Translations under genes and position numbers: made by a program
Shown: in pieces, positions 12,154 to 24,007 of the stretch
Position numbering within the stretch: position 1 is the stretch's first letter
Layout: the number at the start of each line of letters is the position of its first letter
The notes under the pieces: model-generated
What the model saw: only the letters and a program-made list of their open reading frames with translations
Told to the model about the DNA's origin: nothing
The model's database searches: none
From: Phragmites australis
Taxonomy: Eukaryota > Streptophyta > Magnoliopsida > Poales > Poaceae
Direction of reading: 5' to 3'
Assembly (NCBI RefSeq): GCF_958298935.1
Contig: NC_084922.1
Coordinates: 11,286,501 to 11,350,500 of the forward strand
Length of the DNA stretch: 64,000 nt

Positions 12154-12161
12154 TTATATAG
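12154..12161 (-). promoter_or_regulatory. TATA box of the PSY gene
   Basis: CTATATAA on the minus strand, about 170 bp upstream of the PSY start codon, which would leave a 5' UTR of about 140 bases. No competing TATA-like sequence is as close to consensus in the preceding 200 bases. Confidence 0.55.
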
Positions 12162-13439
12162 CGCCAGCTGCAGGATTAAGAAGAGCTAAGGCAAACTGTG
12201 TGAGCTGACCTAATCTATTAGTACTAAGTGCATTAGTGATCAGAAGTCACATCAATGGAGGTCAAACGAGCACATTATGTGTTGCTTAGGAATTACCGGT
12301 AGAAAGAGGGAAGGCCAGGCATGCAAAAGCTTTGGCTGCTGGTGGTAGTTCTTTTGGCGCGGAAAAAGGTGGTCGCGGCCATCAGCAAAGCACCGGAAAC
12401 AGGCGGGATCACGGCCACCACGTACGTACGAGCGTAGGCGTGCAGGTACGCAACTGCAGCTTCGCACTGGCATCCACTACGCACTGTTGCGCCATGATCG
12501 GGTGCGAGATCGAATGCCCTAAATTATTCGCCCGATCGCCAGCGGCCACGGATTCGGTCGGATTCGATCGCCGCGATGGAGGTGTTAGACATAATCCTCA
12601 CCTAAACATCGCGATTGCTAGCTCTAGCCAGGATGCATGAAGTACCCCATAATTACGGAAGCATGATGAACTCATCGGAACCGGATGACATTTAATCGGG
12701 ATGTAGATGTTCGAGTCGATATAGATGATCGCCGGGTTGATGGTGATGTTGATGCAGTTCGGTGTAGCGCTTAGGAGCCAAAGTAGTGGACGCCTAAGTG
12801 ATGAAGGGATCGGTGCAGTCGCGGTGGCAGCCTTCGATCTGTTATCAACATCTGATCATACAAGGGTTTAGATATGTTAGGGTTAGGCAAAGCTACACGA
12901 GAACTCGTTGTCGTGGGCGCTGGCTTCTCCTCTTATATTATGACACTGTACGGATTAAAATCTTAACCAATTGTTAATTGCGTTTCCGATTGAGATGTGT
13001 GATAGGGACATACTCTCCTATTCTCTCGGTCTTTTCCCGTTAGCAAACGTTAGGTGCCGAGATAAATCCAGCACGAGAAAATATCACACGTCTTCGACAT
13101 AGATCCACCGACCGGTTGATCTTTACTGGTGATTTTTATGTAGCGAGGGATCTCGTTTTTGTGATCCTAACTTTGACACATAGGTCAGGCATTGTGCCCA
13201 ATCGAAGAACTACGATTACCCAAGCTATGTTATCAGCACGCTGGCAAGGTTGGCTAGCTAGAGATCTTGGAAAAATACCAGACATTTCTGGCATGCATGT
13301 TGTCAGATAGAACGAGATGGGCTCGAGTAGTCAACGATCTATTCTAAATATAAACTTCGTTTTCAATTTTTTCTTCTAAACATAGACTTTTTTAAAATAG
13401 ATTAAGTCTCCTTTTACTTAGTCGAATTCAGTGCTGATG
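12162..13439. other. Upstream region of PSY gene and unassigned sequence
   Basis: No convincing gene. Several 60-100 codon open frames overlap on both strands at 12252-12640, show no domain and are GC-driven. The stretch 12162-12660 could include distal promoter. 12700-13340 has no recognisable repeat. Confidence 0.35.
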
Positions 13440-15004
13440 TGGCACAGATATATGCAGTGCCTATGAAATGACTGTATATGTGGGTACTATCATAGAATCA
13501 TTGAAAAGATATGGTATATTATAGATGATTTTTAGGATCCGTCACATAAAATATCTTTAGACTGTTGCTAAGATAAATATTTAGGTGTGAATGAATTCAC
13601 AGATAATTTTTATAAAGCCATCTATTTCTATCATACAGATACAGATAGTTTTTAAAAAATCCATATGTAATATTATCACAGACATTTTTTTAAGGCTCGT
13701 CGGTGTCTATACGGTAGACACGGACGAATTTTATAAACATTAGTATGTATTTAAAGACCCGAGAATGTTTTAAAATTTGATCGCTTGTCACCTACTCATT
13801 TCTCCAGGCTCTTTTGGTTTCACACACACAACATGCTCGTATTCCCTCAAAATGGCGAGGAGTTTTTTCTTCCTTACTCGTCATATCTTGTGTTCCACTG
13901 CACTCATAAAGAGTCATCCTCACTCGTCATCAATGCCGAAGAAGCGAGATCTCAGCCAGGACCGAATCCCTTTGACTGTTCCGATGTGAGTATCATTGCT
14001 TCGATCTGTGTAACTGATGACACCTTGTTTCCATCGTAGATTTGCAATATCACAGTTCACGACAACCAGAAGGTGGCAGGATAGGATTGTCCCTATGACA
14101 GCTTCGACGGTACAGATGCTTTGCATCGACTTTGGTCGGATGGACTTCGTTTTCTTCACTGCTGTGAAGGCCCCCTCTGTCGATAATGTGTATGATGTTA
14201 ACCACATTCTCCATTTTGTTCTTCCAAATGAAAATTTCTCCATTGTTATTCATCACAGCGGAGATATTTTCATCAACTGTAAGACATGCCTGAACACCCA
14301 TTTCTTGCTGAATCATGACTGGTGGTTTGGTGGCAACGTAGTCTAGTTCTGACTCATGCATGAGCTAGTCAATGTGCAGCTAGATCCAGATGACTGCGAG
14401 CTGCTCATTGAAGATGATATTTGAGTTGACGTTGTGCTAAAATGCAGCATGCCAAGATGATGTCTATCATCTCATCTTTTTGAAAGATGGTGTTGATTGA
14501 CCCAACTTTATTGGTTACTTTTTCGTCTTTTTTAAAGTTGTAGGTTTATGTGTTCTGAACAATGTGTGATCTTTTTAATCTCTGTGATATGTAAATATTT
14601 GTGTTTTATATTTTGAACAATATGTGACCGTGTTCTGAACAATATGTTTGATTTGTAAATCATAAAATATGTATTTGTATGATCCTTTCTCTCTATAAGC
14701 AAATTTACTTCGCAGGCAGGAAGCAAAATTGCTTAAAGGAGAAAGGTGACACATAAGTTTTTTTTCAAAAAACTCCATATGTGACAATTAACACATACAT
14801 ATTTGAATAAAAAATCATATGTGACTCTTACTACGTACAGACAATTGTCCAAAAAATCCGCCTGTGTGTAAATGTATCGCAAATGGTTCTAAAATCGTCT
14901 GCGATAATATCGATATCACATACACTTTTACAGAGGCGGAACCTATAACCGTCTGTGATAGAGTTTAAAATTCATCTGTAATTACCCGTTCTGAGGTATT
15001 AGTG
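13440..15004. mobile_element. DNA transposon remnant, CACTA-like right end
   Basis: Both flanks are rich in related short motifs built on ACAGACGG/CCGTCTGTG (13540-13740 on the left, 14740-14960 on the right), as in subterminal repeats of CACTA elements. The right terminus read inward is CACTAATACCTCAG, ending at 15004. I could not find the matching left terminus, so the left boundary is approximate. The interior (about 13780-14400) has unidentified open frames that may be a captured gene fragment. Confidence 0.45.
13777..14346 (+). other. Unidentified open frames inside the remnant
   Basis: Plus-strand frames 13777-13989 and 14017-14346 are adjacent and could be two exons (the second contains WQDRIVPMTASTVQML and NHDWWFGGN). 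Overlapping minus-strand frames of about 105 codons exist as well. I recognise no domain on either strand. The stretch is less AT-rich than its surroundings, which is why a captured host fragment is possible. Confidence 0.25.
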
Positions 15005-15232
15005 GTTTCGTTAGCTTTGTCTCGTGCAAGTTTTTATAAGCACCTAATGTATAGGTGTGCTAATTTTCAGTTGCCTGGAAACTTGTCTTCATTTATTCAA
15101 GTTTGAAACCAACAGATCTTGGCTATATACCTGCCTAGCTCTTTTTACAAAGAACTTCGTCTGTACGGTCAACTTAATACACATATTAGGGAAATGAAGT
15201 CTCTCAAAGACATTAATTAGGCATAGACATTG

Positions 15233-15797
15233 CTACTAAAAAAATCTTATTATTGTCTGTTCATAACTAGCGATATGTAAATAACAGTGATACTCAGTAA
15301 GCATAGAGTATCACTATCGATTAAAAACCGATAGTGATATATCTATCGCTGTTGATTATATTATGAGTTGACAGTGATAATCTCATTATTATATCTACTA
15401 TGGCTGGTTCATATCATGCATTTGATGGCCGAGCACCAAGCAGAATTGCTAAGCTCAGGCTTGGACATGGCGATGGAAGGCTCAGTAATACAATGCCAGA
15501 TCACCATTCTTAGTTTACATAAAAGTTGGCAGTAATAATTATTATTATCACTGCTGAGCGGTGTTATGAACCGATAATGATAATTTAAGCTATCACTACT
15601 AGTTCACTTTACAAACTAATATTGATGTATGATATTCGGTTTAGGAAGTGAACCGATAATGATAACTTAAGTTATTACTGCTAGTTCAATTATTTGAGAT
15701 GCACCGTGTTTAAACTGACAATGATATTTTTATTGCTATCAGTTTTTTATCTACTGATAGTGATATCTAGACGTCTATTGGATTTTCATTAGTAGTG
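15233..15797. mobile_element. Miniature CACTA element
   Basis: About 565 bp. The right end read inward is CACTACTAATGAAAATC (from 15797); the left end is TGCTACTAAAAAAATC (from 15233), two transitions away from CACTACTA. The 3-bp flanks are CAT and CAA. The interior is filled with direct and inverted copies of CCGATAGTGATA and ACCGATAATGATAA, typical CACTA subterminal repeats, and there is no coding sequence. Confidence 0.6.
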
Positions 15798-18283
15798 CAA
15801 GGAAAATCCAGATCCCGGTAGTAGAGCGTAAATACAGATGTCTTTCTGCTTGCGCTGTTTATCACGATCGATAGATATCGGTTTTATCAGTGGTATGCAA
15901 GGTGTTCAACCAATCTTTAGTAAAGTACCTTTAGAAATCATGCAAGTACAACCTATCTGGTAAGTCGAACCGCATCTACAGAGCTTGGCAACACGGCAAC
16001 CACCATCCCCACAAATCCGTAGGAACGCAGCAATAAGAATTCATGGAGCGTAGAACTCTCGTCAGATCGCACGCACTTAATTATGAGTTAATTAGTTAAT
16101 CATCGATCCCTTGGGACAGGAAGATCACACACATGTATATGCATGCATGACATCACATGATGATGGCAAGTGTCGCCTCCACCAACAGTCCGAGTCCAGC
16201 ATATATATGAGAGCGATGGATGATTTGGCGCCGCACCTCCTTTGCTTTTCGATCTCAGTCACACCCACCGGTCGATATGGTAGTGCATGCGCTGATCACT
16301 CCTAGCTCGTTTGACAACGCAATAGTCCACCCCACAATGGCCAACTAAGCTCTAGCTAGGCGTCTACAGGCCACCAAGACCGAAGGGCGGATTAGGACTA
16401 ATTCTTATCTATCGAAGCAATTTATAGGAACTTGTGGTAGTGTAAGAAGAGAAGGTATGGCATGACGAGGAATAGGAGTCACACAACCATGAAATAATGG
16501 TCGCATCGTCGAGTAGTAGGAGCTTATTTGGTAGACCTCTAGATTATGATTCATCATGGAAGTGATTCAGATTATCCTTCCAAAGAGTTTCTCTAGCGAA
16601 TCAGATTTAGTTGTAAAATCATTTGACTGGCTAGCTAGATTCAGATTTCTTAACGAGAGGACAAGTTGATCGTCTTCTTTTTTCGATGTCATGTTCATCC
16701 TAGTTTTTTGTAGTACTTTTTTCCATTCTATCCTTTCTCTTCACAAGTCTTAGTTCTTAGAAAATCAAGTAAACCACTGCCCAGGATTTCTTTCTAGGTC
16801 TTGCCCCATCCTACAATGTTTCACAGACCAGAAACAACCGGAACGCAAATGAGAAATCGAATGGATCGAAGAAATATGTTAAAGTGGCACTCTTGTTACC
16901 CTTGTTTGCACACACTTTTAGCATACATATAACATAAAATTTAGTACCCCCCCCCCCCCCGTTTACCGTACAATCTCGTCCGTTCGTGCTTCATGCAGCC
17001 CTCTCCGTGACGATTTCACCTTCAACAAGGTTAGGGTGCAATGTTAACGCAAGTCCCAACCTTGGATGGGGAGGCACCACCGGAAACTCAGGTAGTCCCA
17101 ACAGCAACACATTTTCCTAACGTGCCCGTAACTAGGAAAATTCGGATTTCTAGTAGTGAGGTGGCACTAGGGTGGGGCTGGCATCCGGCAGTGGCACAGT
17201 GAATAAACCGACAATATATGTCACCACCTATTGAAAAAAAATTCATCTTGATAAAACACATAAGAAACAAACACGTGAATTGATCTCTGATAGATAGAGA
17301 TATAATCACTCACACTAACCACTCAAGCTAAGACTTTATGGGCCTAAAAGCAACTTTGTTCTAAAAAATGCAAGCAGGCACGCAAATAACCATAGGATAA
17401 ACCGATCAAAACTCTACAATGGCAGATCCAAATTGAAAGAGATGATGGTGTATATGATTAGTGGACGTGAGGTCCACATGCACCAGCCCAAGAATGTTGT
17501 GCGAGCTGTGGCTGTGGGTGGAAGGCAACTTCGTTTCCAAAAAAAAGAAACGAAAAGAAAAAGAAAAGGTTCTTGTAAACCGTAAAGCCACGAAGCACTC
17601 AGCAGTTGGACAAGATACTCTGCACAGTACGCCATTGCACACCAAATCTTTCACCAGTGGATCGAAATGGGGGCTCTCGTGAGGTCAGACTCGAGCAGGT
17701 AGTGGTGTACCGTGAGGCCATGATCTCAGTCCCTGTGCACAAGGTGGCTGATGTGCACAAGGTGCACCTCACGAGTGCCTGCACTCTGCACAACCTCTGA
17801 ATTGGAGAAGAAAAACTTCTGTTCAAGTGCGACCTGAATGATACCGGCCATATTGGCGGAGAAGTGGTGCTGCATAGGACGACCAGAAGGAGCTTCCAGA
17901 GGATCATGCATTATTGCACGGACTCTCAACATCTCAAGGTTCTGGATGGTCTTCCTTCTGAATTTGTTTTCTAGACTTTGATGTTAACAACGCTACGGTT
18001 CCAGCAAATATTTTGTAGACTTTGATGTTGGTAGGATCCAGATCGTAGCGGTATAAAGTCATGGAATCTTAGCAAAGTTGTATTAGTAGGTAAGCACCAG
18101 AATCTACTATTTTCTTCTTCTTGAGGTTGAATTACTGGTTGAGTTGGTCCCACGAGTTTTTGAAAAAAAAGAAGAGAAGGATTAACCTATGTTAGGCTTA
18201 GGCCCAAATAAACATGATGCCATGGACCTGCTTGTTCTAAAAGAAAGCCTGCCTTAAAGCCCTTGCACTACAGTAGTAGTGCT
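15798..18283. other. Unannotated intergenic stretch
   Basis: No gene recognised. There is a C run near 16947-16960. Open frames at 17400-17910 on both strands overlap one another and show no domain. An A-rich tract lies near 17539-17570. Confidence 0.35.
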
Positions 18284-18293
18284 GCCTTTACCA

Positions 18294-18611
18294 GATTTTT
18301 TTTTTATATTTTTTCTTTAATAATTTCAAGAATACACATCTGTTCCAAAAAAATCCATACCTAACCTACCGTTGCCCGTTCAACAGGCTAGAACAATGAA
18401 CGGGTGAGACCTTCGTGGATGTGATGTCGCGCGGTCCCACCCAAAAGGTATCGCCTGTTGAGTGGGTGAGATCTTTTGGCTATTTAGCTAGCCGCGCTAG
18501 CCCTACCGACGTCAGCACTCATTTTCTCCCACATCCGAGCCAAGAGAAGAGGAGAGGGGAGGGGAGAGGGGAAAATTGCGGCGAAGCCCTACCGGAGAGA
18601 AGAGGTATATT
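18294..18611 (+). repeat. MULE left terminal inverted repeat
   Basis: Begins GATTTTTTTTTTATATT and ends GAAGAGGTATATT. It contains three degenerate copies of the palindromic motif CGCCCGTTCAACGGGCGA (near 18372-18395, 18398-18412 and 18448-18475) and a purine-rich tract near 18540-18570 that becomes the pyrimidine tract of the opposite arm. Confidence 0.8.
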
Positions 18612-18982
18612 TTTTTCCCCAGATTATTTTATAAACCTGGTAGGATAGCCAGTAGTGTTAGATATTGACATAGATATGATACGAGATCTAGAATTTTTTT
18701 ACAAACTTGGTAGGATAGTCACTAGATTTATGTTAGAACGTAGATCTAGCTTTTGAATTAGGGTTAGATATAGTTTAGTAATTAGATACTGTTTAAACAT
18801 ATATCTTAGCAATTAGATATAGTATTTAGACATATGTTAGGTATTAGATATAGGTTTTAGATATAATGTAGTCGTAACTGAATTTTTTATTGTAGATGTA
18901 GTTTTACATATTTATTTTTGTTCGTTTGCAATAATGTTAGAGTTTTTATTGATGGTTACTAGGTATATCGGATATGTGGTAA

Positions 18983-20407
18983 TTTAGGATTTTTTATGGG
19001 GATAGTGAAATATTATATGGTCCGGAAGGGGTAGTATTGTCCATATTTCGGTCAATGGACGAGGGTATATCAAGACCTATGCACAAAAGTGTCGGACACT
19101 TATATGCGTGGTTGATGTGGGGTTTCAAAATAGACCCCGAGGTTCAAGAGATGACCATTAGCATTGTGGGCAACCATATCCGAGAAGGTATGTACTGGGA
19201 GGTGTTCCTGCTCTGGGAAGATAATGTGTGGAAGAGATATCTGCAGGATGTTATGCACAGAGGTTGGCCTCCGATGTTGCTTGTACAATGGAAGAATAAG
19301 GAGACAGCTGGGGAGATGCAGGGTGTGGAGTACGCGGAGGAGGAGGGTGATGAGGAAGACAATGAGGAGGATGTCGATCCGGATGGTGCACGTTCATCGG
19401 ATTATCCGACTGAACCGACCAGTGAGACAGATGAGGGGGAGCGAATTCCTTCTCTAATTGAACAGATGCAGCGGGATGATCTTCAGGCTGATGAGTCTCC
19501 TGAGTATGACATCTCGGATGATGAGGACGACGCTCCGGTTCCCGCAGACTGGAACAATCCAAACTTCAACAACCTTGTGGTGAATGAGGGGAATCAAGTG
19601 GCCTGGGAGTATACGCAGAATGAGGTGACCCAAGGTGCTAGGTATCCTACCAGTCATGCCATGATTCAATGGTCAACATCGCTACGACAACAGTTTTATA
19701 TTATGAAGTCAAGCAAGAAGGAATATGATGTGAAGTACGCCAATGAGGGTTGCCAGTGGAGGGTGCACGGCTTTAAGGGGAAATGGGTTGACTATTGGGA
19801 GGTGTCGATTGTTGTTAAGCACACTTGTATGATGGACGAACTTGAGCCCAGCCACAGGAACATCACCTCAGCCTTTGTCGCCAATGTGATGTATGCCCAG
19901 ATTGTAAACAACTTGAATTGCGAACCCGGATCAATAATCAGCCAAATCGAGGAGGATTACAAGTATACTATCAACTACAACAAGGCATGGAGGGTGAAGA
20001 GGAAGGCAATTGAGATGAGGTTCGGGTCCTATGAAGCGTCATATGACAATCTGCCACATTTGCTGCAGACTATTGTTCGAAGGAACCTGTGGACGTATTA
20101 CGACATTGATAAGTACTCATTGCTATCCAAACATGGCAAGTACATCCTGAAGCGATGTTTTTTCACATTAGGGGCATGTATTGAAGCTTTCAAGCATTGT
20201 CGGCCTATCCTGTGCATTGACGGTACTTTCCTTACCGGTAAGTTCACAGGACAGATCCTGATTGCTATTAGGGTTTATGGGAATAATCAAATTCTGCCTT
20301 TGGCCTTTGCATTTGTGGAGAGTGAGAACACCAACAGTTGGTACTGGTTCCTGTACTATGTGAACACAAAAAATATACCTCTTCTCTTTGGCAGGGCTTC
20401 ACTGTAA
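18983..20407 (+). pseudogene. MuDR-type transposase, C-terminally truncated
   Basis: The frame is open from 18983 to a TAA at 20405-20407, about 474 codons; the first in-frame ATG is at 19055, but homology-like sequence (YGDSEILYGPEG) starts upstream, so the true start is probably in an earlier exon. An acidic stretch lies around residues 95-170 counted from 19037. The MuDR DNA-binding domain follows (CQWRVHGFKGKW...HTC, near 19750-19840), and then the start of the MULE catalytic domain with the first Asp in CIDGTFLTGKF (near 20213). Downstream the family block ILPLAFAFVESEN...WYWFL is present, but sequence then passes into the right terminal repeat, so the later catalytic Asp and Glu and the zinc knuckle are absent. 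It could bind DNA but not cut it. No stops interrupt the remaining part. Confidence 0.8.
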
Positions 20408-20803
20408 TTTTTCCCTCTCCCCTCCCCTCTCCTCTCTTCTCCTCTCCTCTCCTCTCCTCTTGGCTCGGGTGTGGGAGGAAATGAGTGTTGACGTCGGTAG
20501 GGCCGGCGCGGTCGGGCTAAATAGCCAAAAGATCTCGCCCACTCAACGGGCGATAGCTTTTGGATGGGACCGCGCGGCGCCGCACCCACGAAGGTCTCGC
20601 CCGTTCAGCGGGTGAGAACTTCATCTCGCCCAGTGAACGGGCGAGATCTACCTCTCTCCGATTAATTAAATCGCATAAAAGCCACAGATGCCTGGGCCCA
20701 TAACATCTCGCCCGTTGAACGGGTGACAGTAGGTTAGATATGAGTTTTTTAAACAGACGTGTATTCTTGAAATTATTAAAGAAAAAATATATTAAAAAAA
20801 TTC
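20368..20803 (-). repeat. MULE right terminal inverted repeat
   Basis: Inverse of the left arm with an additional block near 20600-20700. It holds four palindromic motifs of the form CTCGCCCGTTNAACGGGCGAG (near 20535, 20597, 20623 and 20705) and a (CTCTC)n pyrimidine tract at 20412-20460. Confidence 0.8.
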
Positions 20804-21865
20804 GCCTTTACCATATGGAGCTGTAGAATGGCTTACACGTACGGGAGGTTGTTGGACTTGCTTTGCTTAGTTTATTGATGCACGGTCCAGCCCAGCATCC
20901 TGAACGGAAAACACAGGCGCCTTAGCTTGTGGCCCAGCCAAAATTTACCCAGTTGTTTGGGCTGTGGCCAGACTCAGGGATCTCCCTTCAGAAAACTCTG
21001 CATGGCTTAGTTTGGCTGCCCCAAAACAACTGACGACCATTTCTTTTTGTGGAAACTTAGTAGAGGTACTGCAAAGTTGAAAGGAGAAGAAAGACTTTGG
21101 CACAAGCTTTTCCATAGGCCCAGCTTTACTTTCGTCAACTTCTTTCCCCACATACGATGCATATCAAGGCCGAAGTACAACATAAATGTAGATGCATGCC
21201 CCTTTTTCAATGGAAAAACACTTTCCATAAAGAAAGAAAGAAATGATTGAGGGACACCACAACTTCCAAAAGGATGAGAGTGAAGCAGGAAAATATTAAG
21301 GGCATGGCCACGAGGTAACTTATATTTTGGTACCGCGGAAATTCCAAAATCAGACGAATTTTATTTTCATAAACCACCTTTCAAGTTTTTAGGGTATTTG
21401 TCAAAGAAAACCTACAACAGGTTCCAAACCAGTCTAACACCTACAAGTTTTTCCCCTAGCTTAACGGGAAAACACACGCGCGTTTTTTTCAACCTAAAAC
21501 ATTAATTTCTAGAAAATGTAAACGAAGAGGAGGTAGCATATCATACATGCAGGTTATTTTGTCTTTCACTAGTCTGATCCTTTGCCTTTAAGCTGTCCTC
21601 CATACACAGCCGATGACCACTCACTTGCTGATCTTTCTCTGCATTTTGGCGCACGTTACAACAACAGCCAAGCTTTTCCCTCCTTTTAGAAAATTAAACG
21701 GTAAAGCTACATCATTTCATGTAATTTTCTTGTGGCTAGGGCTTCAAGCTTCGGGCCCATGGTGGGCAAATCCACTAGTAACTCCACTGGCGGCGCAATT
21801 GTGTGGAAGATCTCTTTAGGCTCTTGCATGCATGTGGATACAGAAAAAGATGTGACTGTATACGC
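20804..21865. other. Unannotated stretch after the MULE
   Basis: No gene or clear repeat. Open frames at 20945-21250 and 21613-21925 are short and overlap each other on opposite strands. Confidence 0.35.
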
Positions 21866-22284
21866 ACAAAATTCAAAATTAGATAACATATGCGACCGTA
21901 TTTGTTGAAATAAATAATATATCATCGTATTTACAATTTAGCATCCGTATTCGGCACCTTATTTACTGAAAATCGACTTTCGATACATTGTACGCCGAAA
22001 AAACGCGGGCTCCGCCATATTCGGTACACGAGGTGCAAAATATGGTATATTCAGCACCTCATATATCGAAAATCAGGTGTGATGTGACGAATATGGGTTA
22101 CAATACCGTATTCGGTACCTCGTGTGCTGAATATGGCTAGACCCACGTTTTTTAGCGTACGGTGTACCAAAAGTCAGTTTCTGATAAATAAGGTACTGAA
22201 TATGAATGCTAAAATTATAAATATGATGATATGTTATCTATTTTGATAAATACTATCGTATATGTTATTTAATTTTGGATTTTA
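21866..22284. repeat. Foldback (long inverted repeat) element
   Basis: About 419 bp whose two halves are inverted copies. The left arm begins CAAAATTCAAAATTAGATAA (21866); the right arm, read inward from 22284, gives AAAATCCAAAATTAAATAAC. Matching continues through ACATATGCGAC, GTATTCGGCACC and the central ATATTCGGTACACGAGGTG blocks nearly to the middle (about 22075). There is no coding sequence. It is a foldback or MITE-type element; no clear target duplication was found. Confidence 0.7.
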
Positions 22285-22805
22285 GCCGGCTGTACACTCA
22301 TAAGAGTAGATGTAGATTCAATTTGTGATGTCATCACTGATGAGGTGATGATTGATGACTGATTGTGTTGGCGACAAAGACTTGCAAGCAAAATCTATTG
22401 TACGATGATGCTATATGCAACAAATGCTATTTTAGGAGCTTTTTCACTTTTGATCTACAAACCTAGAATTGGCTTCACATTTTTTTAGACATAAGAAGTA
22501 TAATTTCTAACCATTTTATAAATATGAGAACCCATATCAAATCTAAAACTTAAATATAGATGAATAGATTTCACCACAAGTATCCTAACCAAATACCATG
22601 ATTGAAAGATTTCTAGGGTCTTCGGTAGTCAAGCCCACTGTTATAAGGCATCGGGTTCTGCGCTTTTTCAATCTTGGCTGTCCATTGCCAGATCCAGCAG
22701 CCATCTGCTGCTACAAAAGTTTTTGAAACATCGAAAGTATTTTTTTTTTTTGCAGTGCTTGACTGATTCTTGGACCTCAGATTTGGATCCCATGGCTGAC
22801 TGTAA
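22285..22805. other. Unannotated stretch before the LINE 3' end
   Basis: No gene or repeat recognised. TGACTGTAA at 22797-22805 directly precedes the LINE poly(A) run and may be its target-site duplication; compare TGACTGCTAA near 55540. Confidence 0.35.
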
Positions 22806-23773
22806 TTTTTTTTTTTGAAAAAGAAGCTTTATTAACTCTTGTTGTTATATCAAGCTGATAAACCGCATAAGAGTTTATCCTCGGCCTATGCATTACTGAG
22901 TTGCACACAATCACACACAAAGGAACACAAAAGGACCCATAATATCACATGAGACCCAAAAAATGGAAAGACTGATAAGAAGAAACACATCTCCTCTTTA
23001 GAATTTATTATGATTATGTTTGGATGCGAAGCTTAAACTGTTATCTAAATAAAGTAAAAAACTCCTTGGCCACTCGCTCCAGTCTCGTACACGCCATAGT
23101 AACCATCAAGAGATGCTCTTGCCGATGTAATATAGACCATGAATAGAGCTAGTTTGTATAAGTAAAAATAAACTATAAATGAGGCACACATATCTTCTTG
23201 TTAAAGACAATATCGTTCCTACATAGCCATAGCGTCCAACAAAATATAGCCGCTGCTACCATTATATAGCCTTTGATATTTTTACTAAGACATTGAAGCT
23301 AGTTCCCAAGCATGTTTTGGATACTTCGTGGTTGGTAAAAATCTGAAGCAACCTAGATTATTAGCCATGCAGAGCATACGAAATGGCAATCAAAGAAGGG
23401 GTGCTTAATTGTCTCAAGTTTGTAACAAAACAACACTTTTGATCTCCAAGCCATTACCTTTTCCTTAGGTTATCCTTTGTTAAAATAACCTATTTGTGCA
23501 AATACCGAAGGAATATTTTGATTTTTAACGGTAGCTCTAATTTCTACATTTTACTCTTATTGATCGGTTCATCACCTTGCACCTGGGCCCTATACAAAGA
23601 GCTAACTATAATTTTTTCAGTCTGGTTTAAACTCCATTTGAACTCATCTCGCCCCCCCCCTCCCCCGACAAAGTGAGGTTCGTTAGATGCGCTGTCAATT
23701 CATTCCATGCTACTAGTTTTGGGCCATTAAGATCCCGTCTAAACAAAATATTTATGAGAAATGACTCCATCGT
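22806..23773 (-). pseudogene. LINE ORF2 3' part (zf-RVT) and poly(A) tail
   Basis: In coding direction the sequence begins at 23773 with MESFLINILFRRDLNG and WNELTAHL, then DEFKWSLN, SLYRAQ, ELPLKIKIFLRYLHK and CCFCHKLETIKHPFFDCHF. This is the zinc-binding region that follows reverse transcriptase in plant LINEs, with C-x(2)-C and H-x(4)-C spacing visible. It continues with a FCWTLWLCRNDIVFNKK block and a RLERVAKEFFTLF end. A poly(A) signal-like AATAAA precedes the A run (T run at 22806-22816 on the plus strand). Several stops interrupt it. The 5' side is cut by the solo LTR at 23774. Confidence 0.8.
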
Positions 23774-23878
23774 TGTAACACCCTGAGATTTAGCATATAA
23801 AAATATAGCAAAATTCACTCCAAATTAAAACCTTTTGTGATTAATTAAGGTAACTAAAATCAAAGATTTATGTATATG

Positions 23879-24007
<129 letters not shown>

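Larger units (their letters stand above)
18294..20803 (+). mobile_element. Mutator-like element (MULE), internally deleted
   Basis: A perfect 10-bp direct repeat GCCTTTACCA flanks the element (18284-18293 and 20804-20813), the duplication length expected of Mutator-like elements. Long terminal inverted repeats run 18294-18611 and 20368-20803; they align over most of their length, with about 118 extra bases in the right arm. Inside is one transposase gene whose 3' part is missing: the reading frame runs directly into the right terminal repeat. The intact duplication indicates that the shortened form itself inserted here. Confidence 0.88.

Noticed and set aside
12252..12640. Overlapping 60-100 codon frames on both strands upstream of PSY
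   Set aside because: No domain, no splice structure that extends them, and composition explains the openness.
17406..17932. Frames up to 102 codons on both strands
   Set aside because: Mutually overlapping on opposite strands with no recognisable motif.
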